A stretch of 8,853 bases of DNA from Dichotomicrobium sp046543175 (GTDB lineage Bacteria > Pseudomonadota > Alphaproteobacteria > Rhizobiales > Rhodomicrobiaceae), in the NCBI GenBank assembly GCA_046543175.1, contig JBKGZY010000114.1, positions 1 to 8,853 on the forward strand, given 5' to 3'. The stretch's first letter is position 1, and every line of letters starts with the position of its first letter. The translations under genes were made by a program, and so were the position numbers. Positions 1 through 5,372 of the stretch are shown here, one piece after another. The notes under the pieces are model-generated. The model was not told the origin of the DNA, did no database searches, and worked only from the letters and a program-made list of their open reading frames with translations.

Positions 1-400
1 GCAGCAGCACGCCCAGCATCGCGCGGATCTGCGCCTTGTCGGCGTGGCCGGAGCCCACGACGGACTTCTTCACGGCGTTCGGCGCATATTCGGCAATGGT
101 CAGCCCCGCCTGTGCGGGCACCAGCAGGGCGATCCCGCGCGCCTGCCCCAGCTTCAATGTCGCGCGAGCATCCTTGTTGACGAAAGTCTGCTCCACGGCG
201 GCCTCGGAAGGCATCCAGGCGGCGATGGCTTCGGAAAGGCCGGCGTAGAGACAGGCGAGGCGCGCGGGCAGGCCATCATCCTCGCGCGGGCGGATCGTCC
301 CGGCGGCGACGAAGCTCAGGCGCGCGCCCGCGCTTTCGATCAGCCCCCAGCCGGTGCGCCGCAGGCCGGGGTCGATACCGATGATGCGCACCGCCGTCAT
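1..400 (-). CDS. ruvC: Holliday junction resolvase RuvC (5' part, cut by window edge)
   Basis: RuvC is the endonuclease that resolves Holliday junctions together with RuvAB in recombinational repair. The first 133 codons are present, reading leftward and leaving the window at base 1. The N-terminus carries IIGIDPGLRRTGWG, in which Asp10 is the first catalytic acidic residue, and AVEQTFVNKD, in which Glu70 is the second. The conserved TLKLGQARG (81-89) and EYAPNAVKKSVVGSGHADK (104-122) also match the family. The last two catalytic aspartates should lie beyond the edge. ATG at 400-398 is chosen because AAAGGGGAAA precedes it at normal spacing. It follows yebC by 32 bases on the same strand, so the two are probably cotranscribed; ruvA and ruvB usually follow but are outside the window. 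Identification is by motif recognition and is secure. Confidence 0.95.
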   Translation of the reverse strand, partial: MTAVRIIGIDPGLRRTGWGLIESAGARLSFVAAGTIRPREDDGLPARLACLYAGLSEAIAAWMPSEAAVEQTFVNKDARATLKLGQARGIALLVPAQAGLTIAEYAPNAVKKSVVGSGHADKAQIRAMLGVLL

Positions 401-432
401 CCGTTTCCCCTTTAGCGCCCCCGCGCGACGAA

Positions 433-1179
433 TCAGGCGGACAGCCGCTCCATCACCTCGTCGGAAATCTCGAAGTTCGCGTAGACGTTCTGCACGTCGT
501 CATGGTCTTCCAGCGCCTCCAGCAGCCGCATGACCTTGCCGCCGGCATCCTCGTCCACCTCAATGGTATTCTGCGGCTTCCAGACGATCTGCGCCGAGCG
601 CGCGTCGCCGAAACGGGCTTCCAGCGCCTTGGCAACGTCGCCGAGTTCCTCCGCGTCACAAAAGATCGTGTGGCCATCCTCGGACGATTCGCAGTCCTGC
701 GCACCCGCCTCGATGGCGGCGTCCACGATTTCCTCGGCCGTGCCGGCTTCGGGCGGATACTCGACCGCGCCCACCCGGTCGAACACGCACGACACCGCGC
801 CGGTCTCGCCGAGATTGCCGCCATGCTTGGAGAAGATCGCGCGGATGTCGCCGGCCGTACGGTTGCGGTTGTCGGTAAGCGTCTCGACGATCACGCCGAC
901 ACCGCCTGCGCCGAAGCCTTCGTAGCGCATCTCCTCATAGCTCTCGCCGCCGCCTTCCTGGCTCTTCTTGATGGCGCGCTCGATATTGTCCTTGGGCATG
1001 TTCTGCGCGCGCGCCGCCTGCACCGCCAGGCGCAAGCGCGGGTTCCATTCCGGGTCGGGCGCGCCGAGCTTGGCCGCCACGGTGATTTCCTTCGACAGCT
1101 TGGAAAACATCTTGGCGCGCTTTTTGTCCTGCGCGCCCTTGCGGTGCATGATGTTCTTGAACTTGGAATGTCCTGCCAT
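433..1179 (-). CDS. yebC: YebC/PmpR family protein (TACO1-like)
   Basis: This 248-residue protein belongs to the YebC/PmpR/TACO1 family. Members have been described as DNA-binding regulators and, more recently, as ribosome-associated factors that help translation of proline-rich stretches; the sequence alone does not tell which role applies here. The N-terminal signature MAGHSKFKNIMHRKGAQD, the AKLGAPDPEWNPRLRLA segment, the NMPKDNIERAIKK helix and the YEGFGAGGVGVIVETLTDN block are all intact, as is the C-terminal acidic domain. Length is typical for the family. The start follows AGCAGGA, about 5 bases upstream. It is 98 bases downstream of the ymdB stop and 32 bases upstream of ruvC, an arrangement common in proteobacteria. 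A TATAAA box in the intergenic gap may give it its own promoter. Confidence 0.95.
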   Translation of the reverse strand: MAGHSKFKNIMHRKGAQDKKRAKMFSKLSKEITVAAKLGAPDPEWNPRLRLAVQAARAQNMPKDNIERAIKKSQEGGGESYEEMRYEGFGAGGVGVIVETLTDNRNRTAGDIRAIFSKHGGNLGETGAVSCVFDRVGAVEYPPEAGTAEEIVDAAIEAGAQDCESSEDGHTIFCDAEELGDVAKALEARFGDARSAQIVWKPQNTIEVDEDAGGKVMRLLEALEDHDDVQNVYANFEISDEVMERLSA

Positions 1180-1211
1180 TTCGGTCCTGCTGGAATTGTT
1201 GGGCGCATGCC

Positions 1212-1229
1212 CGCGCAGCCGCCTGCGCG
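1212..1229 (-). other. Inverted repeat in yebC leader
   Basis: A 7-bp perfect stem (CGCGCAG / CTGCGCG) with a 4-base loop lies in the 98-base gap between ymdB and yebC, about 35 bases upstream of the yebC start. No T-run follows on the minus strand, so it is not a classical intrinsic terminator. It could be a transcript-stabilising hairpin, an attenuator, or chance in GC-rich DNA. Confidence 0.35.
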
Positions 1230-1269
1230 CGGCCGTGCTTCCACGCCGTCATTCGAATCGCTGCGCCGT

Positions 1270-1275
1270 TTTATA
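1270..1275 (-). promoter_or_regulatory. Candidate -10 box for yebC-ruvC
   Basis: TATAAA reads on the minus strand just past the ymdB stop codon, about 90 bases upstream of yebC, and stands out in very GC-rich DNA. The best -35 is poor (TGGCAA with 18-bp spacing, inside the ymdB 3' end). A GAATC site (GANTC, the CcrM methylation motif in alphaproteobacteria) lies downstream at 1255-1259. This suggests yebC-ruvC can be transcribed independently of ymdB, but it is inference only. Confidence 0.35.
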
Positions 1276-1277
1276 GC

Positions 1278-2132
1278 TTATTCGCCCGGCTCTTTGCCAG
1301 TCGCTGTGCCCGCCAGCCAGAAGTCCGGCTCGCACGGGCGCAGCCGCCCACCGATCCGCACCGGCGCGATATGCCGGGCCAGCCCGGTGGCGTCGTCGAT
1401 GTCGATGGCCGCGCCGCAGACCGTCGCCGCGCCCATCGCCGGGGTGAAGCGCGCCCCCGGAATCTGGCTGATGAAGCGGCTGACCGGCTCGTCCGGCTCC
1501 ATGCCAATGACCGAATTGTAGTCGCCGCTCATGCCAGCATCGCTCAGATAAGCCGTGCCGCCCGGCAGCACCTGGTCGTCGGCGGTCGGGACATGGGTGT
1601 GCGTGCCGATCAGCGCGCTGGCGCGCCCGTCGATATGGTGCGCGGCGGCCGCCTTCTCGGAAGTGGCCTCGGCGTGGAAATCGACGAAGATCGCGTCGGC
1701 GGCGGTCTTCAGCGGGCAGGCGTCAAGCTCGCGGTCCAGCGCCTGGAACGGGCAGTCGAGATCGTTCATGAACAACCTGCCCATGACGTTCAGAACGAGC
1801 ACCTGCGTGCCATTCGCAGCCTGAAACAGCCCGGCGCCGCGGCCCGGCGTTCCTGGCGGGAAGTTGATCGGGCGCAGCAGCCGGTCATGGCGCTCGATGA
1901 ACACCAGCGTCTCGCGCTGGTCCCAGACATGGTTGCCGGTCGTCACGACATCCGCTCCGGCGTCACGCAGATCGAGGAAAATCTGCTCGGTGATGCCGAA
2001 GCCGCCAGCGGCGTTCTCGCCGTTCACGATGACGAAATCGGCCGCGTAACGCGCGCGCAGCCGGGGCAGCGCCTCCAGCACCGCGCGCCGTCCGGCCCGC
2101 CCGACCACGTCACCGATGAACAACAGCCGCAT
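1278..2132 (-). CDS. YmdB-family metallophosphoesterase (TIGR00282)
   Basis: This 284-residue protein is a calcineurin-like phosphoesterase of the YmdB family; in Bacillus the homologue hydrolyses 2',3'- and 3',5'-cyclic nucleotides. All dinuclear-metal ligands expected for the family can be read: Asp8 in FIGDVVG, Glu39-Asn40 in VNGENAAGGFGI, Asn67-His68 in TTGNHVWD, His153 in VDFHAEATSEK, and His178 and His180 in IGTHTHVPTAD. The DAGMSG motif (198-203) also fits. The ATG at 2132-2130 shares one base with the TGA of the upstream cyclo-ligase gene (TGATG), so translation is probably coupled and no separate ribosome site is needed. The same gene pair is common in alphaproteobacteria. The physiological substrate here is unknown. 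Confidence 0.93.
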   Translation of the reverse strand: MRLLFIGDVVGRAGRRAVLEALPRLRARYAADFVIVNGENAAGGFGITEQIFLDLRDAGADVVTTGNHVWDQRETLVFIERHDRLLRPINFPPGTPGRGAGLFQAANGTQVLVLNVMGRLFMNDLDCPFQALDRELDACPLKTAADAIFVDFHAEATSEKAAAAHHIDGRASALIGTHTHVPTADDQVLPGGTAYLSDAGMSGDYNSVIGMEPDEPVSRFISQIPGARFTPAMGAATVCGAAIDIDDATGLARHIAPVRIGGRLRPCEPDFWLAGTATGKEPGE

Positions 2133-2713
2133 CAGCCACCACCAAAGCGATAGGCGCCCTCGGGCGTCAGCATCCAGTCCAGCGTCTCGTCATGCGGCTC
2201 TTCCGGCACGCGCTCGACCTCCTGCTCGGCGAAGGCGACGCCGACCGCCGTCGCCGGCCCCTGCGCGCGCAGCTTGCTGAGCGTGCGGTCGTAGAAGCCG
2301 CCGCCATAACCGATGCGATAGCCGCGATTGTCGAACGCCGCAAGCGGCACGAGCAGCACTGACGGCGCGACCTCCGGCGCGGCCTGCGACGGCCACGGAA
2401 TGCCCATCGCGCCGGCTTCCAACGGCGTTTCCGGCGTCCACCGGCGGAACACGAGCGGCTGGCCCTTGCGCGTGACCGGCAGGCCGACGGTGTGCCCGTC
2501 GGCTATCAGCCGGCGCAGCAGCGGGAGGATGTCGATTTCCTCGCCCACAGGGAAGAAACCGCTGACCACCACCGGCCGCGGCAGGTCGAGAAACGACAGG
2601 CCGATCTCGGCGAGCGCGGCAGAGGCCGCTTCGCGCTGTTCGCGGGGAACGATGGCGCGCATGGCGAGGCTGTCGCGGCGCACGGCCTGTTTGTCAGCAA
2701 TGCCGGCCGTCAT
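2132..2713 (-). CDS. 5-formyltetrahydrofolate cyclo-ligase
   Basis: This 193-residue enzyme (MTHFS, YgfA/FAU1 family) converts 5-formyl-THF with ATP to 5,10-methenyl-THF, returning the storage folate to one-carbon metabolism in the cytosol. Seen in the sequence are the FFPVGEEIDILPL block (53-65), PLVFRRW (86-92), MGIPWP (103-108), the signature AFDNRGYRIGYGGGFYDRTL (126-145) and HDETLDWMLTPEG near the end. The reading frame stays open upstream to 2884, but ATG at 2713-2711 is chosen: it has GAGGA seven bases upstream (2724-2720), gives normal family length, and the upstream extension coincides with a 6S RNA. The zapA / 6S RNA / cyclo-ligase order is known in many proteobacteria, where the enzyme gene is read on from the 6S transcript. 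Confidence 0.93.
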   Translation of the reverse strand: MTAGIADKQAVRRDSLAMRAIVPREQREAASAALAEIGLSFLDLPRPVVVSGFFPVGEEIDILPLLRRLIADGHTVGLPVTRKGQPLVFRRWTPETPLEAGAMGIPWPSQAAPEVAPSVLLVPLAAFDNRGYRIGYGGGFYDRTLSKLRAQGPATAVGVAFAEQEVERVPEEPHDETLDWMLTPEGAYRFGGG

Positions 2714-2737
2714 GCGCCGTCCTCGCCGCTGAAAAAG

Positions 2738-2893
2738 AGAAGTGGAGCCGCCGTAGCCGTGGGGGTGAGTGATCCCTTGGGTCCCTACATAAGCAGGTGG
2801 GTGCCGATTGTCCGGGGCCACGGCCCCGAACAGGGTCAGCTCCCTTAGGAGATCGTATCGGCCCCGGGAAACAGAACCCCTCACGCGCTCGGC
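2738..2893 (-). ncRNA. ssrS: 6S RNA
   Basis: 6S RNA binds sigma70-type RNA polymerase holoenzyme by mimicking an open promoter and dampens transcription in stationary phase. The alphaproteobacterial form is recognised by its position between zapA and the cyclo-ligase gene, by stretches such as GGGAGCTGACCCTGTTCGGG and ACCCAAGGGATCA, and by its fold. The apical stem is 10 bp with a CGTG loop (2809-2832). A small CTCC-TAAG-GGAG hairpin lies on the 5' side of the central bubble. The closing stem pairs GCCG (2893-2890) with CGGC (2753-2750), CGTG (2885-2882) with CACG (2761-2758), and GGGGT (2880-2876) with ACCCC (2766-2762), leaving one bulged base. About 156 nt is normal length. Ends are estimated: 5' from a TATACG -10-like box at 2904-2899, 3' from the T-rich TTCTCTTTTT (2741-2732). 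Confidence 0.87.
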
Positions 2894-2898
2894 AGCCC

Positions 2899-2904
2899 CG
2901 TATA
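2899..2904 (-). promoter_or_regulatory. Candidate -10 box of the 6S RNA promoter
   Basis: TATACG on the minus strand ends 5 bases before the predicted 6S RNA 5' end (about 2893), the spacing expected for a -10 element. No good -35 lies 16-18 bp upstream; TGGACA (2937-2932) is 26-27 bp away and would instead suit a weaker CATTGT -10 at 2912-2907 with an 18-bp spacer. Either promoter would start transcription near 2893-2900. Confidence 0.4.
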
Positions 2905-2947
2905 GGACAATGTGATGCGTCGGGCCGGATTGTCCAGAGTGAAGTCC

Positions 2948-2962
2948 GCGCGGAAACCGCGC
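2948..2962 (-). terminator. Hairpin just after zapA, possible weak terminator
   Basis: A perfect 6-bp GC stem (GCGCGG / CCGCGC) with a 3-base loop begins 6 bases past the zapA stop. The downstream minus-strand sequence (GACTTCACTCTGG) has no real T-run. It may mark the 3' end of zapA mRNA or partial termination ahead of the 6S gene; full intrinsic termination is not supported. Confidence 0.3.
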
Positions 2963-2968
2963 ACAGCC

Positions 2969-3445
2969 TCACCCCTCCGCCAGCTTGCCGCTCGGCACGG
3001 CCCCGTGCGCCGGCGCCCCTTCGGTATCGTCCGCCGCCTCTTCTCGCGCCGGCATGTCCGCCCTCGCCACCAGCGATCCGGATTTCGGCGGCGTCGGCTT
3101 CGCCGTATCCAGCCGGTCGAGCCGCGCGCTGGCATCCTTCACGATCTGCGCCATCTCCGCGCCGCTCGGCGCCCTGCCGCCGGCATTGGCGTTCAGCGCC
3201 GCGCCCAGCCGCGCGATCTGCTTCAGCGTGCCCTGTAGCTCCTCGCGCGCCTCGAAAAGCTCGTCGGTCACGAGCAGCGCTGCCATGAGAAAGAGCTGAT
3301 CGGCGGGCATACGCGGGTAGCGGTCGCCCAGCCCGTCCACGCGCGCGGCGAAATGCGAGGCCAGCGCATGGATGCGCGGCTCTTCGCCTTCGGCGCAGGA
3401 CAGCCGATAGGTCCTGTCGCCGATTGTGAGGGTCACCTGGGGCAT
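2969..3445 (-). CDS. zapA: Cell division protein ZapA
   Basis: ZapA is a small cytosolic protein that bundles FtsZ filaments and promotes Z-ring assembly. The N-terminal globular domain reads MPQVTLTIGDRTYRLSC followed by EEPRIHALASHFAARVDGLG (21-40) and then MPADQLFLMAALLVTDELFE (46-65), all typical. A coiled coil runs from about 60 to 112 (EAREELQGTLKQIARL and later IVKDASARLDRLD). The tail from about 114 to 158 is Pro/Ala/Glu-rich and probably disordered; alphaproteobacterial ZapAs are often longer than the roughly 109-residue E. coli protein. The ATG at 3445-3443 has GGAAAGG about 10 bases upstream. It lies 65 bases downstream of the DUF4164-like gene and about 75 bases upstream of the 6S RNA, a conserved order. 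Confidence 0.92.
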   Translation of the reverse strand: MPQVTLTIGDRTYRLSCAEGEEPRIHALASHFAARVDGLGDRYPRMPADQLFLMAALLVTDELFEAREELQGTLKQIARLGAALNANAGGRAPSGAEMAQIVKDASARLDRLDTAKPTPPKSGSLVARADMPAREEAADDTEGAPAHGAVPSGKLAEG

Positions 3446-3510
3446 ATGCGTCTGCCTTTCCCGCCGGGGACCGGATCATGACGCCAACACCACGCATACG
3501 CCGGATCGCC

Positions 3511-3810
3511 TCAGGACGCGAGAAGCGTCTTGATGCGGCCGATGACACTGTCGATCCGCTGCCCGGCCTCCTGGTTGATTTCCGCGAGCCTCTCCGCCCG
3601 CGTTTCCTGCTGGCGAAGCTGTTCCCGCAGTTCCGCGTTCATCTGTTTCAGCTCCGCCAATTCCTGTTCCAGTTCGCTCTTGGTGCGCGACTTCGCGGAC
3701 TTGCGCTGCGTCCCGCCGGACGCCTTCGTCCCCGATCCTCCCTTAGCGCCCCCTGTCGCCCGTGGCCGGGATTGCCCGCGCGCGCTCGCTGCCTTGCTCG
3801 CCTTGCTCAC
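3511..3810 (-). CDS. DUF4164-like small coiled-coil protein
   Basis: This 99-residue protein of unknown function resembles the DUF4164 family usually encoded just upstream of zapA in alphaproteobacteria. Residues 1-44 are a very basic Ser/Gly/Ala/Lys/Arg low-complexity tail with no acidic residue. Residues 45-80 form a heptad-rich coiled coil (ELEQELAELKQMNAELREQL), and the end EINQEAGQRIDSVIGRIKTLL resembles the DUF4164 C-terminus. The start is uncertain. GTG at 3810-3808 (or the adjacent GTG at 3813-3811) is preferred because in-frame ATGs at 3984, 3972 and 3948 lie upstream of a promoter candidate at 3873-3903. No clear Shine-Dalgarno precedes the GTGs. Cotranscription with zapA suggests, but does not show, a role in division; the basic tail could bind nucleic acid or membrane. 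Confidence 0.72.
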   Translation of the reverse strand: MSKASKAASARGQSRPRATGGAKGGSGTKASGGTQRKSAKSRTKSELEQELAELKQMNAELREQLRQQETRAERLAEINQEAGQRIDSVIGRIKTLLAS

Positions 3811-3872
3811 CACACACCGCGACGTTGAACCGCATTTTTCACGTAAGTCGCTAACGACCGTGCCCGAAAAGC

Positions 3873-3903
3873 ACCATAGGCAGCGGTCTGGAAAGCGGTC
3901 AAG
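3873..3903 (-). promoter_or_regulatory. Promoter candidate for the DUF4164-zapA transcript
   Basis: On the minus strand, TTGACC (3902-3897; CTTGAC in the alphaproteobacterial form) is followed after 18 bp by TATGGT (3878-3873; CTATGG). Transcription would begin near 3866, leaving a leader of about 53 bases to the GTG start. A short GTCG-TTAG-CGAC palindrome (3858-3847) lies in that leader. This is the best promoter match in the window and decides the start chosen for the downstream gene. Confidence 0.55.
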
Positions 3904-4126
3904 CGCGGCGCCGTTTCGTCGTCGCGCTGCGATGTCATGGCGAAACATGCATCGTGCTACCGATGCAAGCATTTGACTTGACACGTATATTTACTAGGGC
4001 ATGCATTCTCCGTTATCTACAGTGCAAGCGTGCCGCAGTGCGCCACCTCGCACGCAGGGTGCAATTCGCGTCGAAGAGTGGCGAATCAGCACGTGCAATA
4101 CAACCGCATTGCAACCAAATTTTGAC

Positions 4127-4138
4127 GCCGTGCACGGC
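4127..4138. promoter_or_regulatory. 12-bp perfect palindrome, operator candidate upstream of gap
   Basis: GCCGTGCACGGC is a perfect palindrome overlapping the last base of the -35-like TTGACG (4122-4127), about 180 bases upstream of gap. That placement is what a repressor operator would look like, but no convincing -10 follows TTGACG, so the promoter itself is unproven. The cognate regulator is unknown. Confidence 0.35.
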
Positions 4139-4183
4139 ATCATTTCCCGTTCTCCCATGCAGAGATGACGACACGGCTTTTCC

Positions 4184-4211
4184 TTGCGTTTTGCGCGTGT
4201 CGCCATACAAG
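4184..4211 (+). promoter_or_regulatory. Weak promoter candidate for gap
   Basis: TTGCGT (4184-4189) and TACAAG (4206-4211) are 16 bp apart and would place a start near 4218, giving a leader of about 100 bases that includes the GTCGC/GCGAC hairpin. Both boxes are moderate matches; this is the nearest plausible plus-strand promoter to gap. Confidence 0.3.
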
Positions 4212-4318
4212 GGTGTCACACGGGCACTGCTGTGCGAATGCGCGTCGCGGCTTCAGAACGCGGCGACGAGGGCGGTGACAGAATCGAACACGAGCGAGCA
4301 GGAATTCAGGAGGCGCGC

Positions 4319-5326
4319 ATGGCTGTCAGGGTCGCTATCAACGGGTTCGGACGGATCGGGCGCAACGTCTTGCGGGCCGTCGTCGAAGCCCGGCGCAGCG
4401 ATATCGAGGTCGTGGCGATCAACGACATCACGTCGCCGGAGACTAACGCCCACCTGTTGAAATACGATTCCGTGCATGGCCGCTTTCCCGGCGAGGTCAG
4501 GCTGGAAGGCGACACGATGGATGCCGGCATGGGGCCATTCAAGGTATTTGCCGAGCGCGACCCGTCGAAGCTGCCGTGGGGCGATCTGGGCGTCGATGTC
4601 GTGCTGGAATGCACGGGACTTTTCACCGATCGCGGCAGCGCCGGCGCGCATCTTGAGGCCGGCGCGAAGAAGGTGCTGATCTCCGCCCCCGCGAAGGATG
4701 CGGACATTACGGTCGTCTACGGCGTGAACCATCAGACCCTCGATGGTGAACACAGGATCGTCTCGAACGCCTCCTGCACGACCAATTGCATCGCGCCGGT
4801 GGCCAAGGTCGTGCACGAGCTTTGCGGGCTGTCGCAAGGCTTCATGACCACGGTGCACGCCTACACCAATGATCAGCGCATCCTCGACGCGCCGCACAAG
4901 GACCTGCACCGCGCCCGCGCCGCTGGCGTGTCGATGATCCCGACCACCACCGGCGCGGCTCGCGCCGTCGGTCTCGTCATGCCCGAACTGGCCGGCAAGC
5001 TGGACGGTACCGCGATCCGCGTTCCCACGCCGAATGTCTCGATGATCGACCTGAAATTCATCCCGACCCGCGAGACATCGGTGGACGAGGTCAACACGGC
5101 GATGAAGCGCGCGGCGGAACAGGAACTGGCGGGCATTCTGGCCGTGACGGAGGAGCCGCTCGTCTCGATCGATTTCAACCACACCCCGCACTCCTCGACC
5201 TTCGACATGACGCAGACGCAGATCGTCGATGGCCGGCTGGTTCGGGTGCTGTCGTGGTACGACAACGAGTGGGGCTTCTCCAACCGCATGGCCGATGTCG
5301 CCATCGCGATGGCCAAGGCCGGCTGA
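4319..5326 (+). CDS. gap: Glyceraldehyde-3-phosphate dehydrogenase, type I
   Basis: This 335-residue enzyme oxidises glyceraldehyde-3-phosphate to 1,3-bisphosphoglycerate in glycolysis, and runs in reverse in gluconeogenesis or the Calvin cycle. The Rossmann motif INGFGRIGR (7-15) is intact. Asp36 in VAINDIT follows the second beta strand and favours NAD. The catalytic SNASCTTNC has Cys153, and His180 is in TTVHAYTNDQ. ILDAPHKDLHRARAA carries the Pro typical of NAD-preferring enzymes rather than the Ser of NADP forms. The end has SWYDNEWGFSNRM. ATG at 4319 is chosen over the longer open frame because AGGAGG lies directly upstream at 4309-4314 and the length is standard. The usual pgk and fba partners do not follow; a ThiE-like gene does, 46 bases on. 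Confidence 0.96.
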   Translation: MAVRVAINGFGRIGRNVLRAVVEARRSDIEVVAINDITSPETNAHLLKYDSVHGRFPGEVRLEGDTMDAGMGPFKVFAERDPSKLPWGDLGVDVVLECTGLFTDRGSAGAHLEAGAKKVLISAPAKDADITVVYGVNHQTLDGEHRIVSNASCTTNCIAPVAKVVHELCGLSQGFMTTVHAYTNDQRILDAPHKDLHRARAAGVSMIPTTTGAARAVGLVMPELAGKLDGTAIRVPTPNVSMIDLKFIPTRETSVDEVNTAMKRAAEQELAGILAVTEEPLVSIDFNHTPHSSTFDMTQTQIVDGRLVRVLSWYDNEWGFSNRMADVAIAMAKAG

Positions 5327-5340
5327 TCACGGATCGCGCC

Positions 5341-5361
5341 GCCGCCGTCCCGGCTTTTGTT
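5341..5361 (+). terminator. Weak terminator or attenuator between gap and the ThiE-like gene
   Basis: A short GCCG-6-CGGC stem (5341-5354) runs straight into TTTTGTT (5355-5361), 14 bases after the gap stop. The 4-bp stem is too short for efficient termination alone, but it could reduce read-through and so lower expression of the following genes relative to gap. Confidence 0.3.
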
Positions 5362-5372
5362 GGGAACACCGT

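Larger units (their letters stand above)
3814..4318. other. Divergent intergenic region with palindromes and TGCAA motifs
   Basis: About 505 bases without a convincing gene lie between the divergent DUF4164-like gene and gap. Base composition is visibly lower in GC from about 3940 to 4145. Apart from the minus-strand promoter at 3873-3903 it holds: an inverted repeat TGCATCG-6-CGATGCA (3948-3967); a plus-strand TTGACTTGACA (3973-3983), -35-like but without a good -10; an inverted repeat ATTCGC-11-GCGAAT (4064-4086); a perfect 12-bp palindrome GCCGTGCACGGC (4127-4138) overlapping TTGACG (4122-4127); and five TGCAA-type octamers (3963, 4022, 4059, 4093, 4109). It also holds a weak promoter TTGCGT-16-TACAAG (4184-4211), a GTCGC/GCGAC hairpin (4244-4267) in the probable gap leader, and GANTC sites at 4083 and 4281. 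Open frames here lack start signals and family resemblance. Confidence 0.6.

Noticed and set aside
502..1521. 339-codon plus-strand open frame opposite yebC
   Set aside because: Antisense to YebC and the end of the YmdB-like gene, without family motifs.
2694..3548. 284-codon open frame on the minus strand spanning zapA and the 6S RNA
   Set aside because: It overlaps well-supported ZapA in another frame and runs through the 6S RNA; its composition (Arg/Ala/Gly-rich) is typical of a GC-rich shadow.
3948..4138. Inverted repeats and TGCAA motifs as a CRISPR array, replication origin iterons or mobile-element ends
   Set aside because: The repeats are too short and irregularly spaced for CRISPR; no DnaA/Rep gene, DnaA boxes, transposase or target-site duplication is visible.
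4184..4318. N-terminal extension of gap by 45 residues
   Set aside because: The internal ATG at 4319 has an AGGAGG site and gives the standard 335 residues beginning MAVRVAINGFGRIGR.
3954..4460. 168-codon plus-strand open frame across the intergenic region into gap
   Set aside because: It overlaps gap in a different frame, has no ribosome site and shows no recognisable domain.
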